Virus record (IMG/VR): IMGVR_UViG_3300028854_000020
Coordinates: 1-64,000 of that record
Source of the DNA: a virus
Reading direction: 5' to 3' (one strand)
DNA: 64,000 nucleotides
Below the pieces are notes generated by a model. That model was given only the letters and a program-made list of their open reading frames with translations, was not told the DNA's origin and did no database searches. Position numbers and translations under genes: made by a program. This document shows, one piece after another, positions 45,708-54,280 of the stretch (positions within the stretch are counted from its first letter, which is position 1; each line of letters opens with the position of its first letter).

Positions 45708-45998
45708 ATGATCACGCCTGACCAAACTCGTGAACTTCTTGATTTATTTCCAGATGCCGATCTATCTATCATTGAATCAATTATTTACGACAATGGTTGG
45801 TCTGGATATGAAGATTCTGCATGGTTGATCATTTTTGAGGGTATTGATGGATCAACACAGGCTCTCGAATATTCATCTTGTTCTATGTGCGATGGGGAAA
45901 CGTCTAATACATTTACTCCACGAGAAATAAACGACTATGAAATGGAAGAACTTGTTTTACAAATGGAATCTGATATTGCTGAAAATGCTAATAGTTAA
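45708..45998 (+). CDS. Acidic hypothetical protein
   Basis: 96 residues, strongly acidic, with CSMC in the second half. RBS TGGAGG. Similar in charge to the 183 protein but not clearly homologous. Confidence 0.6.
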   Translation: MITPDQTRELLDLFPDADLSIIESIIYDNGWSGYEDSAWLIIFEGIDGSTQALEYSSCSMCDGETSNTFTPREINDYEMEELVLQMESDIAENANS

Positions 45999-46014
45999 AT
46001 AAATCATTTTTTGG

Positions 46015-46043
46015 TTGACAAGTGTCTCCAGACTTGATATACT
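46015..46043 (+). promoter_or_regulatory. Sigma-70 promoter with AATCTTGTAGTC leader
   Basis: TTGACA 46015-46020, spacer 17, TATACT 46038-46043, for the AAA+ ATPase gene. Confidence 0.88.
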
Positions 46044-46086
46044 AATCTTGTAGTCAGAAATCAACCCGAAAGGAACAAAAAGACAA

Positions 46087-47214
46087 ATGGCAACAGTGAC
46101 GATTATCAGAGGATTTAGCCGTGGGCAGTTCATCCATAACCAAACCTTCACTCTTCTCAAAGGTTTGCAGAAATGCAAGTCTGGAAAGCAGCACGTTACC
46201 GTTGACGGTATGGCTCTTTATGGTATTCCTTCGGCCCGTATCAAGGTGAAGTCCGAGAAGGATTTTGTCATTGATGGTGAACTTCCGGTTGACGAAAAGA
46301 TAGAAAAGACTCCCAAGACTGAAAAGGCGCAAACTGCACGTCAGATCGCCGCTGCTTCAAAGAACAATGAGGCCGTTTCTCTGTTGGAAGATACAACTAT
46401 TCCTGATATTGAGTCGAATGAAACTGATGAAGAGGTTGTTACTCGTATCAGTGATCGCTTCTCGGTGCTCAACAAGCTGACTCTTGGTGCCCGTCGCGGT
46501 GATATTCGTGCTCTGTTTGTTACGGGTGCTCCGGGTGTTGGAAAGACTTTTGGTGTGGAACAGACTCTTGCCGAAGCAAACATGATTGAACAGTTTGAAG
46601 GATCGAAGAAGCGATATGAGATTGTAAGTGGCGCTTGTAGTGCTCTTGGGTTGTTTATGAAGTTGTATGAATATAGCAGCGAAAACGATGTTCTTGTTTT
46701 TGATGATTGTGATATGGTTTTCCAAGATGAGACTGCTTTGAATTTGATGAAGTCTGCTCTTGATACTTCTGCAAAGCGCAGGATTTATTGGAATCTTGCT
46801 TCCAAGTTACTTGATAAGAAGGATATTCCCAACGATTTTGACTTCAAGGGAAGTATTATTTTCATTTCAAACATCAATTTTCGTAAGGTTCGCGGAGAAA
46901 AAATGAGAGCACATTTGTCAGCCCTCATGTCGAGAAGTTTTTTCCTCGATTTAACTGTTAGCACTTTCCGCGAGAAGATGTTGCGCATCGAAGATTTGGT
47001 TTCAAACAAGGGGATGTTGGATCAGTTCCGTCTTTCTGCAAAATGTAGTCGTGAGATTATGGCTTTCCTTCGTGAGAATGCAACCAAATTCAATGAACTT
47101 TCTTTGAGAACGGTGATTAAACTCGCGTGTGTTGCAAAAACATTCGATGAAGATGCCACCGAGTGGAAAAAGGTAGCGGTGATGAGTTTGTGTGGTAATC
47201 CACTTAGCTACTAA
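46087..47214 (+). CDS. AAA+ ATPase
   Basis: 375 residues. A 120-residue N-terminal region, then Walker A TGAPGVGKTFGVEQ (about 148-160), Walker B VLVFDDCDM, and sensor-1-like SIIFISNINF. A final helical domain follows. Related ATPases occur in large myoviruses; role unknown, maybe DNA or protein remodelling. Codon use is GC-richer (CGT, GGC, GCC) than in neighbouring small genes, suggesting high expression or different origin. RBS GAAAGGAAC. Confidence 0.8.
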   Translation: MATVTIIRGFSRGQFIHNQTFTLLKGLQKCKSGKQHVTVDGMALYGIPSARIKVKSEKDFVIDGELPVDEKIEKTPKTEKAQTARQIAAASKNNEAVSLLEDTTIPDIESNETDEEVVTRISDRFSVLNKLTLGARRGDIRALFVTGAPGVGKTFGVEQTLAEANMIEQFEGSKKRYEIVSGACSALGLFMKLYEYSSENDVLVFDDCDMVFQDETALNLMKSALDTSAKRRIYWNLASKLLDKKDIPNDFDFKGSIIFISNINFRKVRGEKMRAHLSALMSRSFFLDLTVSTFREKMLRIEDLVSNKGMLDQFRLSAKCSREIMAFLRENATKFNELSLRTVIKLACVAKTFDEDATEWKKVAVMSLCGNPLSY

Positions 47215-47222
47215 TCAATAAT

Positions 47223-47954
47223 TTAAGAAAGGGAAGATTCTAATTCTTCCCTTTTCTTTTTGTTTTCAAAATAAGTTTTAATTTGTTTATCAATTGATTC
47301 TTGGCTACGAACATATGAACCATTAGCTTTTCTGGTGGCGGTTATATTAGCAATATGCTCTGGTGATTTTGGTGTAACTTTTATTCCAGCTTCTTGTCTT
47401 TTCTTACAAGTGTCTCTTTGTGCTTGTTTTGATTTTTCTGATCGTGCATAATTATCATTCTTTTTTCGAGTAGCAACACCATTTTTGATAACTTCTGGAG
47501 AATTTGGTCTTCTATATGTTCCGTTTATGATTTTGGTTTCTTTGCTTTTTCTTGCTGATTCTGGTGTATTTGTGTTCCATTTCCCTCTTTCAAGCCTTGT
47601 CGCTAAACTTCTTTCAATTGCATCTTGGGAGCGAATACTTCCTAATGATCCATCTCCGCCATCTGACTTGTTTCGTAAACAACCAGTTCCAATATTAATA
47701 CGACCATATAAATAAATTTTTAATATTTCCAATTGAAATGCATCGGCTTCATTTATTGGTTCTGAAATTATAATATTATTTTTATCTTTTGGAACAGATA
47801 TTCCTTTTTGATGTTTAGAATAAGGTCGTCGTTTTATTCCTTTGCCAATATAATAAGGTGTTCCAATATCACCATATTTTGATTTTCGCGAACGTATGTA
47901 TTCGTAGACATAATATTTCTTTTCTTGAGAATATATTGCAGTATAAATAGTCAT
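47223..47954 (-). CDS. GIY-YIG homing endonuclease
   Basis: 243 residues from ATG 47954, which has RBS GGAGGG; a start at 48026 is also open but has none. KKYYVYEYIR...GTPYYIGKGIKRRPY is the GIY-YIG domain (residues 12-50). The C-terminal half has three repeats of the type SPExIxxxxATRKxNG followed by YxRSxES, a DNA-contacting helix array like NUMOD repeats. Likely a mobile nuclease inserted on the minus strand. Confidence 0.8.
   Translation of the reverse strand: MTIYTAIYSQEKKYYVYEYIRSRKSKYGDIGTPYYIGKGIKRRPYSKHQKGISVPKDKNNIIISEPINEADAFQLEILKIYLYGRINIGTGCLRNKSDGGDGSLGSIRSQDAIERSLATRLERGKWNTNTPESARKSKETKIINGTYRRPNSPEVIKNGVATRKKNDNYARSEKSKQAQRDTCKKRQEAGIKVTPKSPEHIANITATRKANGSYVRSQESIDKQIKTYFENKKKREELESSLS
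47228..47254. terminator. Bidirectional terminator at convergent genes
   Basis: AAAGGGAAGA (47228-47237) pairs with TCTTCCCTTT (47245-47254), then TCTTTTTG. It serves the AAA+ gene and, in reverse, lies in the end of the GIY-YIG gene. Confidence 0.8.
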
Positions 47955-48028
47955 TAGCTGATTGCCCTCCATGGCATTAGAACTAGCAGGATTTCGCGAT
48001 CCGTGGCTAGTATATTTATTTATCAAAT

Positions 48029-48409
48029 TTATGTAATCTTCTTCACAACCAAAATACTTCTTCTCTTTTTCTTTTGACTCAATGCCGATAATGATACAGC
48101 CTGTCCATGAATAATTGTAACTTCCTTAGTAATAAAGGTTTTGAAAATTTTATTAAAAGGTTTCCATTCTTCTTTTAAATAAATGTCGATGGGTAATTGA
48201 CGATTCGATTCATAATACCATTTTTCGGCGAGTGCCAAAAATAATCGTTTTTCTTCTTCTGTTTTCAAAAGACCAAAATCATAAATACTGGTAATTGTGG
48301 CATCTGTATTTTGTATGATTCCAACATATTCGTCATGAGAATCACCGTATAATAATACTGATATAAATGGAAAAGATTCAGTTAGTTTTTTATATAAATT
48401 ATTTGGCAT
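48029..48409 (-). CDS. Hypothetical protein
   Basis: 126 residues, N-terminal mixed region, C-terminal basic SQKKKRRSILVVKK. RBS AAAGGGA. Not recognised. The proposed start of the GIY-YIG gene lies 75 bp downstream on the same strand. Confidence 0.55.
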   Translation of the reverse strand: MPNNLYKKLTESFPFISVLLYGDSHDEYVGIIQNTDATITSIYDFGLLKTEEEKRLFLALAEKWYYESNRQLPIDIYLKEEWKPFNKIFKTFITKEVTIIHGQAVSLSALSQKKKRRSILVVKKIT

Positions 48410-48463
48410 TGTATCCCTTTATACATATTTAATTTCCAATTCTATTTATGTTTTTGATTTATA

Positions 48464-48472
48464 ACTAAATAC
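48464..48472 (+). promoter_or_regulatory. Late-promoter-like motif ACTAAATAC
   Basis: ACTAAATAC lies 5 bp before ATG 48477, with no RBS between. If used, the mRNA would be leaderless. Confidence 0.3.
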
Positions 48473-48476
48473 AAAT

Positions 48477-49304
48477 ATGCAACTTATACGAACATATTTT
48501 GAAAATAAGGAACCAAAAATTCGAGCACAGATCGTTGGATTTTCAAATGCCAATACTGGTATTGGATTGATTGGTTATAATGAGGATCGCGTTATGTATT
48601 CAACTCCGTTACAATTATTTTCGGGTGTAAATAATCCAGTTAAAATTTCATGCTTGAATTCAGATCAAAAAAGAATAAATGTTTCCAATGTGAATATTCA
48701 ATGTGGATTATTTGTTCCAAATACTCAAAATGAACTTATAACCGCAAACGCAACAAATATTGATTCGGCTAACGGAATTGTTGAAATAATTTTTACTCCA
48801 AGCCAATTAGCCCCTCTTGATTTTGGATTATATGAAGTTGCTTTGACCGCCACAGATGCGAATTTAAATTGTTATCCCATTTATATTGACGATAACTATA
48901 ATTCTCGCCTTACGACAAGATTATCCAAAGGTCCAGTTCTTGCTTATGCTGATCCAATTCCTCTTTCATTTACTGATACTGTTGATGTTGGAGTAGTAAG
49001 TAACAACATTGATTTAACTCAACGTCCGATGAACAGCACAACAGCAACAGTATGTGCAAATCTTATCGCATATACAGGAAATATTATTGGTCAGGGTTCA
49101 CTTGTTACAATACCATTTCCAAATGATTGGGGAAATGTTTCAAGTTCATATTATGCAAATGTAACGGGATTAGTTTTTCAAAACATGATAGGTTCGTTTG
49201 CGTTGGCTCGTTTTGTAATTGAGGGTATCGATCCACATGGATATGGAAATGTGTCACCATCAAATATTGCATTATATATCAATGGTGCAAACATCAGAAT
49301 TTAA
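48477..49304 (+). CDS. Probable virion structural protein
   Basis: 275 residues, beta-rich, low charge, many Asn, Ser and Thr, no Cys-metal sites and no enzyme motifs. Composition and length fit a tail or baseplate protein. No RBS is visible; the start is placed just after a late-type box. Exact role unknown. Confidence 0.5.
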   Translation: MQLIRTYFENKEPKIRAQIVGFSNANTGIGLIGYNEDRVMYSTPLQLFSGVNNPVKISCLNSDQKRINVSNVNIQCGLFVPNTQNELITANATNIDSANGIVEIIFTPSQLAPLDFGLYEVALTATDANLNCYPIYIDDNYNSRLTTRLSKGPVLAYADPIPLSFTDTVDVGVVSNNIDLTQRPMNSTTATVCANLIAYTGNIIGQGSLVTIPFPNDWGNVSSSYYANVTGLVFQNMIGSFALARFVIEGIDPHGYGNVSPSNIALYINGANIRI

Positions 49305-49306
49305 TA

Positions 49307-49335
49307 TTTACATTTGAAAATTGATCTGATATAAT
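49307..49335 (+). promoter_or_regulatory. Sigma-70 promoter, leaderless type
   Basis: TTTACA 49307-49312, spacer 17, TATAAT 49330-49335; ATG 49342 is exactly 6 nt downstream. Confidence 0.75.
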
Positions 49336-49341
49336 CAATTC

Positions 49342-50346
49342 ATGAACCTCGTCTCACAGACAATTTATGATTATTGGTGTCGATCCAGAACAAAAATGTC
49401 TCCGTCTGGATGGTTAACACGCAATGCTCCGTGCTGTATTCATCGTGGAACTACTCAAGACAAACGTGGGCGCGGTGGATTAAAACTAGATAATAATACC
49501 GAAGCAATAACCATAAAATGTTTTAATTGTAATTTTGTTTGTAGTTTTACTCCCGGAAAACCTCTTTATCCTAAAATGCTTTCTATGATGAAATGGCTTC
49601 TTATTGATGATAATAACATAAATCAACTAAAATTAGAGAGTCTAAGAATATTAAGTTCCACAGGAAATGAAATAATAACTCATACACGAAGAGAAATAAA
49701 ACCAATTGAATTACCGGAATGTTATCTATTACAAAATGAATTATCAAAATATTCAAAACATGTTGATTTTTTGAAAAGTAGAGGATTTAATTGCGATGAT
49801 TTTCCGTTTCTTGTTTCTCCTGATTTAACATATAGAAGTCGGGTTATTCTTCCATTTATATTACAAGATACAATAATAGGATATTCAGCAAGGTCAATTG
49901 TTCCAACTGAAAAACTTAGATATATAATGCGTATGACAACCGAATTTGTTTTTGGTTTAGAATGGGTTTTACCAGATCATGAATGGGTTTTTGTAACTGA
50001 GGGTTTGTTCGATGCATTAAGCGTAAAATGTTTAGCAATTATGCATAATGAAGTTGGAGATGCACAGGCAGAAATAATAAATGATCTACAAAAGAAAATT
50101 ATTATTGTTCCAGATTTAGATGTTTCTGGTTTAGCTAAAAGAGATAATAGTTTGATTGATACTGCAATAGACAACGGTTGGTCAGTTTCTTTTCCATTAT
50201 GGAAAGAAAAAGATATAAACGCTGCATATGTTAATTATGGCCCGCTTTTTGTTGTTAAACATCTTCTTGACCAAAGCACGAATAATACTACAACGATTAG
50301 GTTGAAACAAAAACTATTACTTGATGAATTAAAAAGTAAAAAATAA
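49342..50346 (+). CDS. DNA primase (DnaG/T4 gp61-like)
   Basis: 334 residues. Zinc-binding part near the N-terminus: CCIHRG ... IKCFNCNF (about 31-68). Toprim core: WVFVTEGLFDALSVKCLAI (Glu) and IIIVPDLDVSGL (DxD) at about 213-277. It lays RNA primers for lagging-strand synthesis and lies next to the helicase gene, as in a primosome set. Leaderless start, no RBS. Confidence 0.82.
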   Translation: MNLVSQTIYDYWCRSRTKMSPSGWLTRNAPCCIHRGTTQDKRGRGGLKLDNNTEAITIKCFNCNFVCSFTPGKPLYPKMLSMMKWLLIDDNNINQLKLESLRILSSTGNEIITHTRREIKPIELPECYLLQNELSKYSKHVDFLKSRGFNCDDFPFLVSPDLTYRSRVILPFILQDTIIGYSARSIVPTEKLRYIMRMTTEFVFGLEWVLPDHEWVFVTEGLFDALSVKCLAIMHNEVGDAQAEIINDLQKKIIIVPDLDVSGLAKRDNSLIDTAIDNGWSVSFPLWKEKDINAAYVNYGPLFVVKHLLDQSTNNTTTIRLKQKLLLDELKSKK

Positions 50347-50418
50347 TTTTCTCGGAGGAATAAATCACAGGGTTCGCCTGATCTTGATTACGATTCAAAT
50401 GAGGATAATATTTAAGTA

Positions 50419-50446
50419 TTGACTTATAAATTAATAAGAGTATACT
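50419..50446 (+). promoter_or_regulatory. Sigma-70 promoter of the helicase gene
   Basis: TTGACT 50419-50424, spacer 16, TATACT 50441-50446, in the 137-bp gap after the primase gene. Confidence 0.7.
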
Positions 50447-50483
50447 TATTTTAACGCATATATAATTTCAAGGATTAAAAAGA

Positions 50484-51761
50484 ATGGCAATAGAAAAATG
50501 TTCACCTGAATTACAACGAATTTTCTTGAATTTTATTCTTAGTAGTGGAACTCTTTATGTAAGAATTCAAAATATTTTTAATCCTCAAAATTTTGATCGA
50601 AGTCTTCAAAAAGCCGCATCATTTATTCAAGGGCATGTTCAAAAACACAACACAATCCCAACAGTTCAACAAGTCAATGCAATTGCTGGAACAGAATTGG
50701 AATTGATTGGTGATATTATGGAAGGTCATGAATCTTGGTTTTTAGATGAATTTGAACAATTTACAAAACGAGAGGAACTCGAAAGAGCAATTTTAAAAAG
50801 TGCTGATTTATTAGGAAAGGGAGAGTTCGATCCGGTAGAACAGATAATTAAAAAAGCGGTTCAAATATCTCTAACACGAGATTTGGGTATTGAATATTTT
50901 TATGATCCCAAGGGGAGATTAATGAGATTAAAAAATAGTAATGGACAAGTTAGCACCGGATGGAAAGATATCGATGAAAAGTTGTATGGTGGATTCAATC
51001 GCGGCGAGTTGAATGTATTTTGTGGTAGTTCTGGAACCGGAAAAAGTTTATTTCTACAAAATCTTGCATTAAACTGGATGCAAATGGGACTTAACGGAAT
51101 TTATATTACATTGGAATTAAGTCAAGACCTTGTAGCAATGAGAATTGACAGTATGATATCTGAGATTGGCAGTCGAGATATTTATAAAAATCTTGATGAT
51201 GTTGAATTAAAAATTTCAATGGCCGGAAAAAAATGTGGTAGACTAAAAATTAAATATATGCCATCACAAAGCACAGTTAATCAAATAAAAGCATATGTTA
51301 AAGAATTGGCGATTCAAGAAAATTTTAAACCTGATTTTATATGTTTGGATTATTTAGATTTGATTATGCCAAGTGGTGCAAAAGTTGATGTGGCAGATGT
51401 ATTCACAAAAGATAAATTGGTATGCGAAGAAATACGAAATTTTGCTGGTGAGTTAAAGTGTTTATTATCAACAGCTTCACAATTTAATCGTTGTCAAACT
51501 TTAGATTCGGAAATCATTATTAATGGACAAAAAACTACAATTAATAATGTGAAGGTTGGAGATATTTTAGATTCCAACGGAGAATCAGTGATAGTAACAG
51601 AAGTTCTTCCAATTATAAAACAACCAGTTTGGGAAATTGTAACAAAATCAGGTAAAAAAATAAAAGTTAGTAGCAGACATAACTTTCCAACACAAGCGGG
51701 AATTAAAAGTTTAGAAACTGGTTTGATTATTGGAGATAAATTGAGTAGCCGTGATAAATAG
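50484..51761 (+). CDS. Replicative DNA helicase (gp41/DnaB-type), N-part fused to N-intein
   Basis: 425 residues: helicase residues 1-336 and an N-terminal split intein 337-425. Helicase: GSSGTGKSLFLQNLAL (Walker A), FICLDYLDLIMPSG (Walker B), LLSTASQFNR (motif H4), where the intein begins with Cys337 (CQTLDSEI). Intein block A (CQTLDSEIIINGQ, VKVGDIL), then VTEVLPIIKQPVWEIV and block B SSRHNFPTQAGIKS; it ends at LSSRDK. It closely resembles the gp41-8 split intein. It must splice with the 52898 product. Confidence 0.92.
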   Translation: MAIEKCSPELQRIFLNFILSSGTLYVRIQNIFNPQNFDRSLQKAASFIQGHVQKHNTIPTVQQVNAIAGTELELIGDIMEGHESWFLDEFEQFTKREELERAILKSADLLGKGEFDPVEQIIKKAVQISLTRDLGIEYFYDPKGRLMRLKNSNGQVSTGWKDIDEKLYGGFNRGELNVFCGSSGTGKSLFLQNLALNWMQMGLNGIYITLELSQDLVAMRIDSMISEIGSRDIYKNLDDVELKISMAGKKCGRLKIKYMPSQSTVNQIKAYVKELAIQENFKPDFICLDYLDLIMPSGAKVDVADVFTKDKLVCEEIRNFAGELKCLLSTASQFNRCQTLDSEIIINGQKTTINNVKVGDILDSNGESVIVTEVLPIIKQPVWEIVTKSGKKIKVSSRHNFPTQAGIKSLETGLIIGDKLSSRDK

Positions 51762-51782
51762 AATAAAGGAGAGCTACTCAAA

Positions 51783-52922
51783 ATGAATCATATTTATATT
51801 CGCAGCCGAAAATTAAAAAAACTAAATTTAACACAAAGTGATATTGATCATTTAAACCAAATTGAATATTCAAATAAAAATTTAACACTGTTAGTAAAAG
51901 CAATTGTAAAAAATTATAATTTTGGGTTGTCTATGGAACATTTATCCAAAAATTGGAATAAAATTGTTGCTCTTGGTAGAGATTCTTCCAGCTTAGAGGC
52001 TTATATAATTAGATATGGAAAAGAATTTGGTGAGAAATATTTTCAAGAAAAGATTCAAAAAACAACCTGTGATACTCAATATTATGTTGCTTTATATGGT
52101 GTTGAGAAAGCAAAAGAACAACTTAGGTTAAGAGGTGCATCTGAACAAATATATATTGAAAGACTTGGTGAAGAGTTAGGAAAACAAAGATGGCAAGAAT
52201 ATTTGGTTCGTAGGAAAATGGCATATGTAAAGAATAGAAAAAATGGTTATGAATATGCAAAATACAATCGTGAATATTATCATAATTTACATGGTATTGA
52301 AAAGGGAAATGAAATATATGATAAGAAAATCGCAGCACAAGCATATAAAGTAAGTTTGGCTTATTATATAGAAAAATTTGGAGCCGTTAATGGGCCAGAA
52401 AAATGTCGTGAAAATAAAGATCATCTTAGTATAAGTTATTTTATAAAGAAACATGGAAAAGATTTAGGAACAGAAAAATATACTGAATATTGGGAAAATT
52501 TTCGAAAAAATAACGGTTCTATGACACGCTCAAAAATTAGTAAATGGTCAATGGAAGTTGTTGATGAATTATTAAAGGTATTTCCAGATTTAATTCAATA
52601 TGGAAACAATGAAAAAAGTTTTATTTTATGTGAGGGTGATAATTTAATAGGTTATGCAATTTATCCAGATTTGGTGTATAATGATAAAATAATTGAGTTC
52701 AATGGAGATTTGTTTCATGCAAATCCAAAAATATTTGAAAAAGATGAACATCCACATCCATTTGACAAAGAAAAAACTTCAAAAGATATATGGCAACACG
52801 ATGCATTACGAAAAATGGTATTTGAAAAAGCTGAATTTAAAGTTTTAGAAATTTGGAATTCTGATTGGATTGATGATAAAGAAGGAGTTTTAGAAAAATG
52901 TGTGAAACATCTGAAATCTTAG
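51783..52922 (+). CDS. Free-standing Vsr-like homing endonuclease between helicase halves
   Basis: 379 residues. N-terminal helical repeats with recurring IERLGEELGKQRWQEYL-type units (about 75-220) likely contact DNA. The C-terminal nuclease has KIIEFNGDLFHANP, DIWQHDALRKMVFEKA and VLEIWNSDW, the E/D-x-H-D Vsr-related family known from fractured intein genes. RBS AAAGGAGAG. It overlaps the next ORF by 25 bp. It lies where an intein-embedded nuclease would normally sit. Confidence 0.85.
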   Translation: MNHIYIRSRKLKKLNLTQSDIDHLNQIEYSNKNLTLLVKAIVKNYNFGLSMEHLSKNWNKIVALGRDSSSLEAYIIRYGKEFGEKYFQEKIQKTTCDTQYYVALYGVEKAKEQLRLRGASEQIYIERLGEELGKQRWQEYLVRRKMAYVKNRKNGYEYAKYNREYYHNLHGIEKGNEIYDKKIAAQAYKVSLAYYIEKFGAVNGPEKCRENKDHLSISYFIKKHGKDLGTEKYTEYWENFRKNNGSMTRSKISKWSMEVVDELLKVFPDLIQYGNNEKSFILCEGDNLIGYAIYPDLVYNDKIIEFNGDLFHANPKIFEKDEHPHPFDKEKTSKDIWQHDALRKMVFEKAEFKVLEIWNSDWIDDKEGVLEKCVKHLKS

Positions 52923-53407
52923 ATTATAATGATGAAATCGTTGCAATAAATTATATTGGTATCGAGGAAACCATTGATATTAATACAAATGGAAATAGAT
53001 TATTTTGGTCAAATGGAATTCTTACGCATAATAGTTCATTTGACGAAACTGAATTTACTGGTGCATCTATTGCTGGTGGTTTAAGTAAATTGAATACTGC
53101 CGATATTCTATTTGGTATTTTTACAAGTCGTATGATGAAAGAGCGTGGAGCAATCCAACTTCAATTTATGAAAACTCGTAATAGTGGTGGAGTTGATAGT
53201 AAAGTTGATTTAGATTTTGATGTTAATTCATTACGTATTACTGATTCTTCAAAACCAACAGATCAAAATTCAGCAATGACCGGTAGTAATGTTTTAGCTA
53301 AAATTAAAAACAGACAAAAAACTGACGAAGTAACAATTGGTGGAGTAACAGATAATAGAAAAGATTTATTAAAGTCTTTGTTGGGGAATATAAAAGCAAA
53401 CGGATAA
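52898..53407 (+). CDS. C-intein fused to C-part of the replicative helicase
   Basis: 169 residues: C-terminal split intein 1-45 (MCETSEILDYNDEIV, block F ETIDINTNGNRLF, block G NGILTHN) and helicase 46-169 starting at Ser46 (SSFDETEFTGASIAGG). Start MCE matches known gp41-8 C-inteins. Trans-splicing would give a 460-residue helicase, close to T4 gp41 size. RBS GAAGGAG inside the nuclease gene. Confidence 0.92.
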   Translation: MCETSEILDYNDEIVAINYIGIEETIDINTNGNRLFWSNGILTHNSSFDETEFTGASIAGGLSKLNTADILFGIFTSRMMKERGAIQLQFMKTRNSGGVDSKVDLDFDVNSLRITDSSKPTDQNSAMTGSNVLAKIKNRQKTDEVTIGGVTDNRKDLLKSLLGNIKANG

Positions 53408-53418
53408 GAAAGGATTTT

Positions 53419-53709
53419 ATGATATTTATTATTTTTATTATTTTTTTAATATGGTTAATAGTTGGATTAATTTGCGGAGGGTTTTCTATAAGTGAATTTG
53501 ATATTAACCCATATGAAAATAAATTTGAAATTAAAAAATTAAATGTATATGAATTTGGTCTTTTGGTATCTTATATGATGTTTGGACCATTAACGCTTTT
53601 ATTAAATTTTATTAGGATTGGATCAATTAACAAGTGGCATTGGTCAGAAAAATTATTGACAATTAAAAGAAAAAGAGAATTATTTATTTTACGAAAGTTG
53701 GAGTCTTAG
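53419..53709 (+). CDS. Membrane protein with RKLES tail, paralogue A
   Basis: 96 residues: N-terminal membrane helix (1-22), second helix (about 47-65), then KWHWSEKLL and tail FILRKLES. Paralogue of the next gene (shared FxxxxGPxxLL, HW, KLES). RBS AGAAAGGA. Confidence 0.6.
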   Translation: MIFIIFIIFLIWLIVGLICGGFSISEFDINPYENKFEIKKLNVYEFGLLVSYMMFGPLTLLLNFIRIGSINKWHWSEKLLTIKRKRELFILRKLES

Positions 53710-53719
53710 AAAGGATTTT

Positions 53720-53998
53720 ATGATATTTTTATATGTTTTTATTTGGGTTATGTGTGGATATATATCTTGGGGGATTTTAGAGGGTCAAATGCAATATATG
53801 TTTCCAATTAACAACTTTCATATTTTAAATATAAATTCTATGGCTATTTTATCTTTTTATCTTTTAATTGGACCGTTTTCGTTAATTGCTGTAATAATTA
53901 TTATATTAAGAGAAACAGGATTTCATAAACCACATTGGATATGGAGTGTTATTAAAGAACAAGAGCGACAAGCATTTCTTAAAAAGTTGGAGTCTTAG
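53720..53998 (+). CDS. Membrane protein with KKLES tail, paralogue B
   Basis: 92 residues: MIFLYVFIWVMCGYISWG start, second helix LSFYLLIGPFSLIAVIIII, then HKPHWIW and tail AFLKKLES. RBS AGAAAGGA inside the gap from paralogue A, identical in both copies. Confidence 0.6.
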   Translation: MIFLYVFIWVMCGYISWGILEGQMQYMFPINNFHILNINSMAILSFYLLIGPFSLIAVIIIILRETGFHKPHWIWSVIKEQERQAFLKKLES

Positions 53999-54026
53999 AT
54001 TTGAAGCAGAGTAGTAAGAGGTAGTT

Positions 54027-54215
54027 ATGGCTATATTAAAATTTGAAATTTATATTAATGATGAACTGGTTGATACTATTGATTCCCCATATAAATTAAT
54101 GACAACTCGCTCTATAATAGATAAATATCTAGATGAAAATCCTTCTATAAATAGAAAAACTGCTAAAATAAATGTGAGAATTGTAAATGCTGATTGCAAG
54201 GGGTGTGGCAACTAA
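54027..54215 (+). CDS. Small hypothetical protein
   Basis: 62 residues, ends NADCKGCGN. RBS AGAGGTAGTT. Mixed alpha/beta. Not recognised. Confidence 0.5.
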   Translation: MAILKFEIYINDELVDTIDSPYKLMTTRSIIDKYLDENPSINRKTAKINVRIVNADCKGCGN

Positions 54216-54243
54216 CCTGTTTGTTTTCAATGATTTATTTTTG

Positions 54244-54272
54244 TTGACATTTAACCACTATTTTGGTATACT
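54244..54272 (+). promoter_or_regulatory. Sigma-70 promoter, near-leaderless
   Basis: TTGACA 54244-54249, spacer 17, TATACT 54267-54272; ATG 54281 lies 8 nt after the -10 box with no RBS. Confidence 0.85.
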
Positions 54273-54280
54273 GGAACTGT

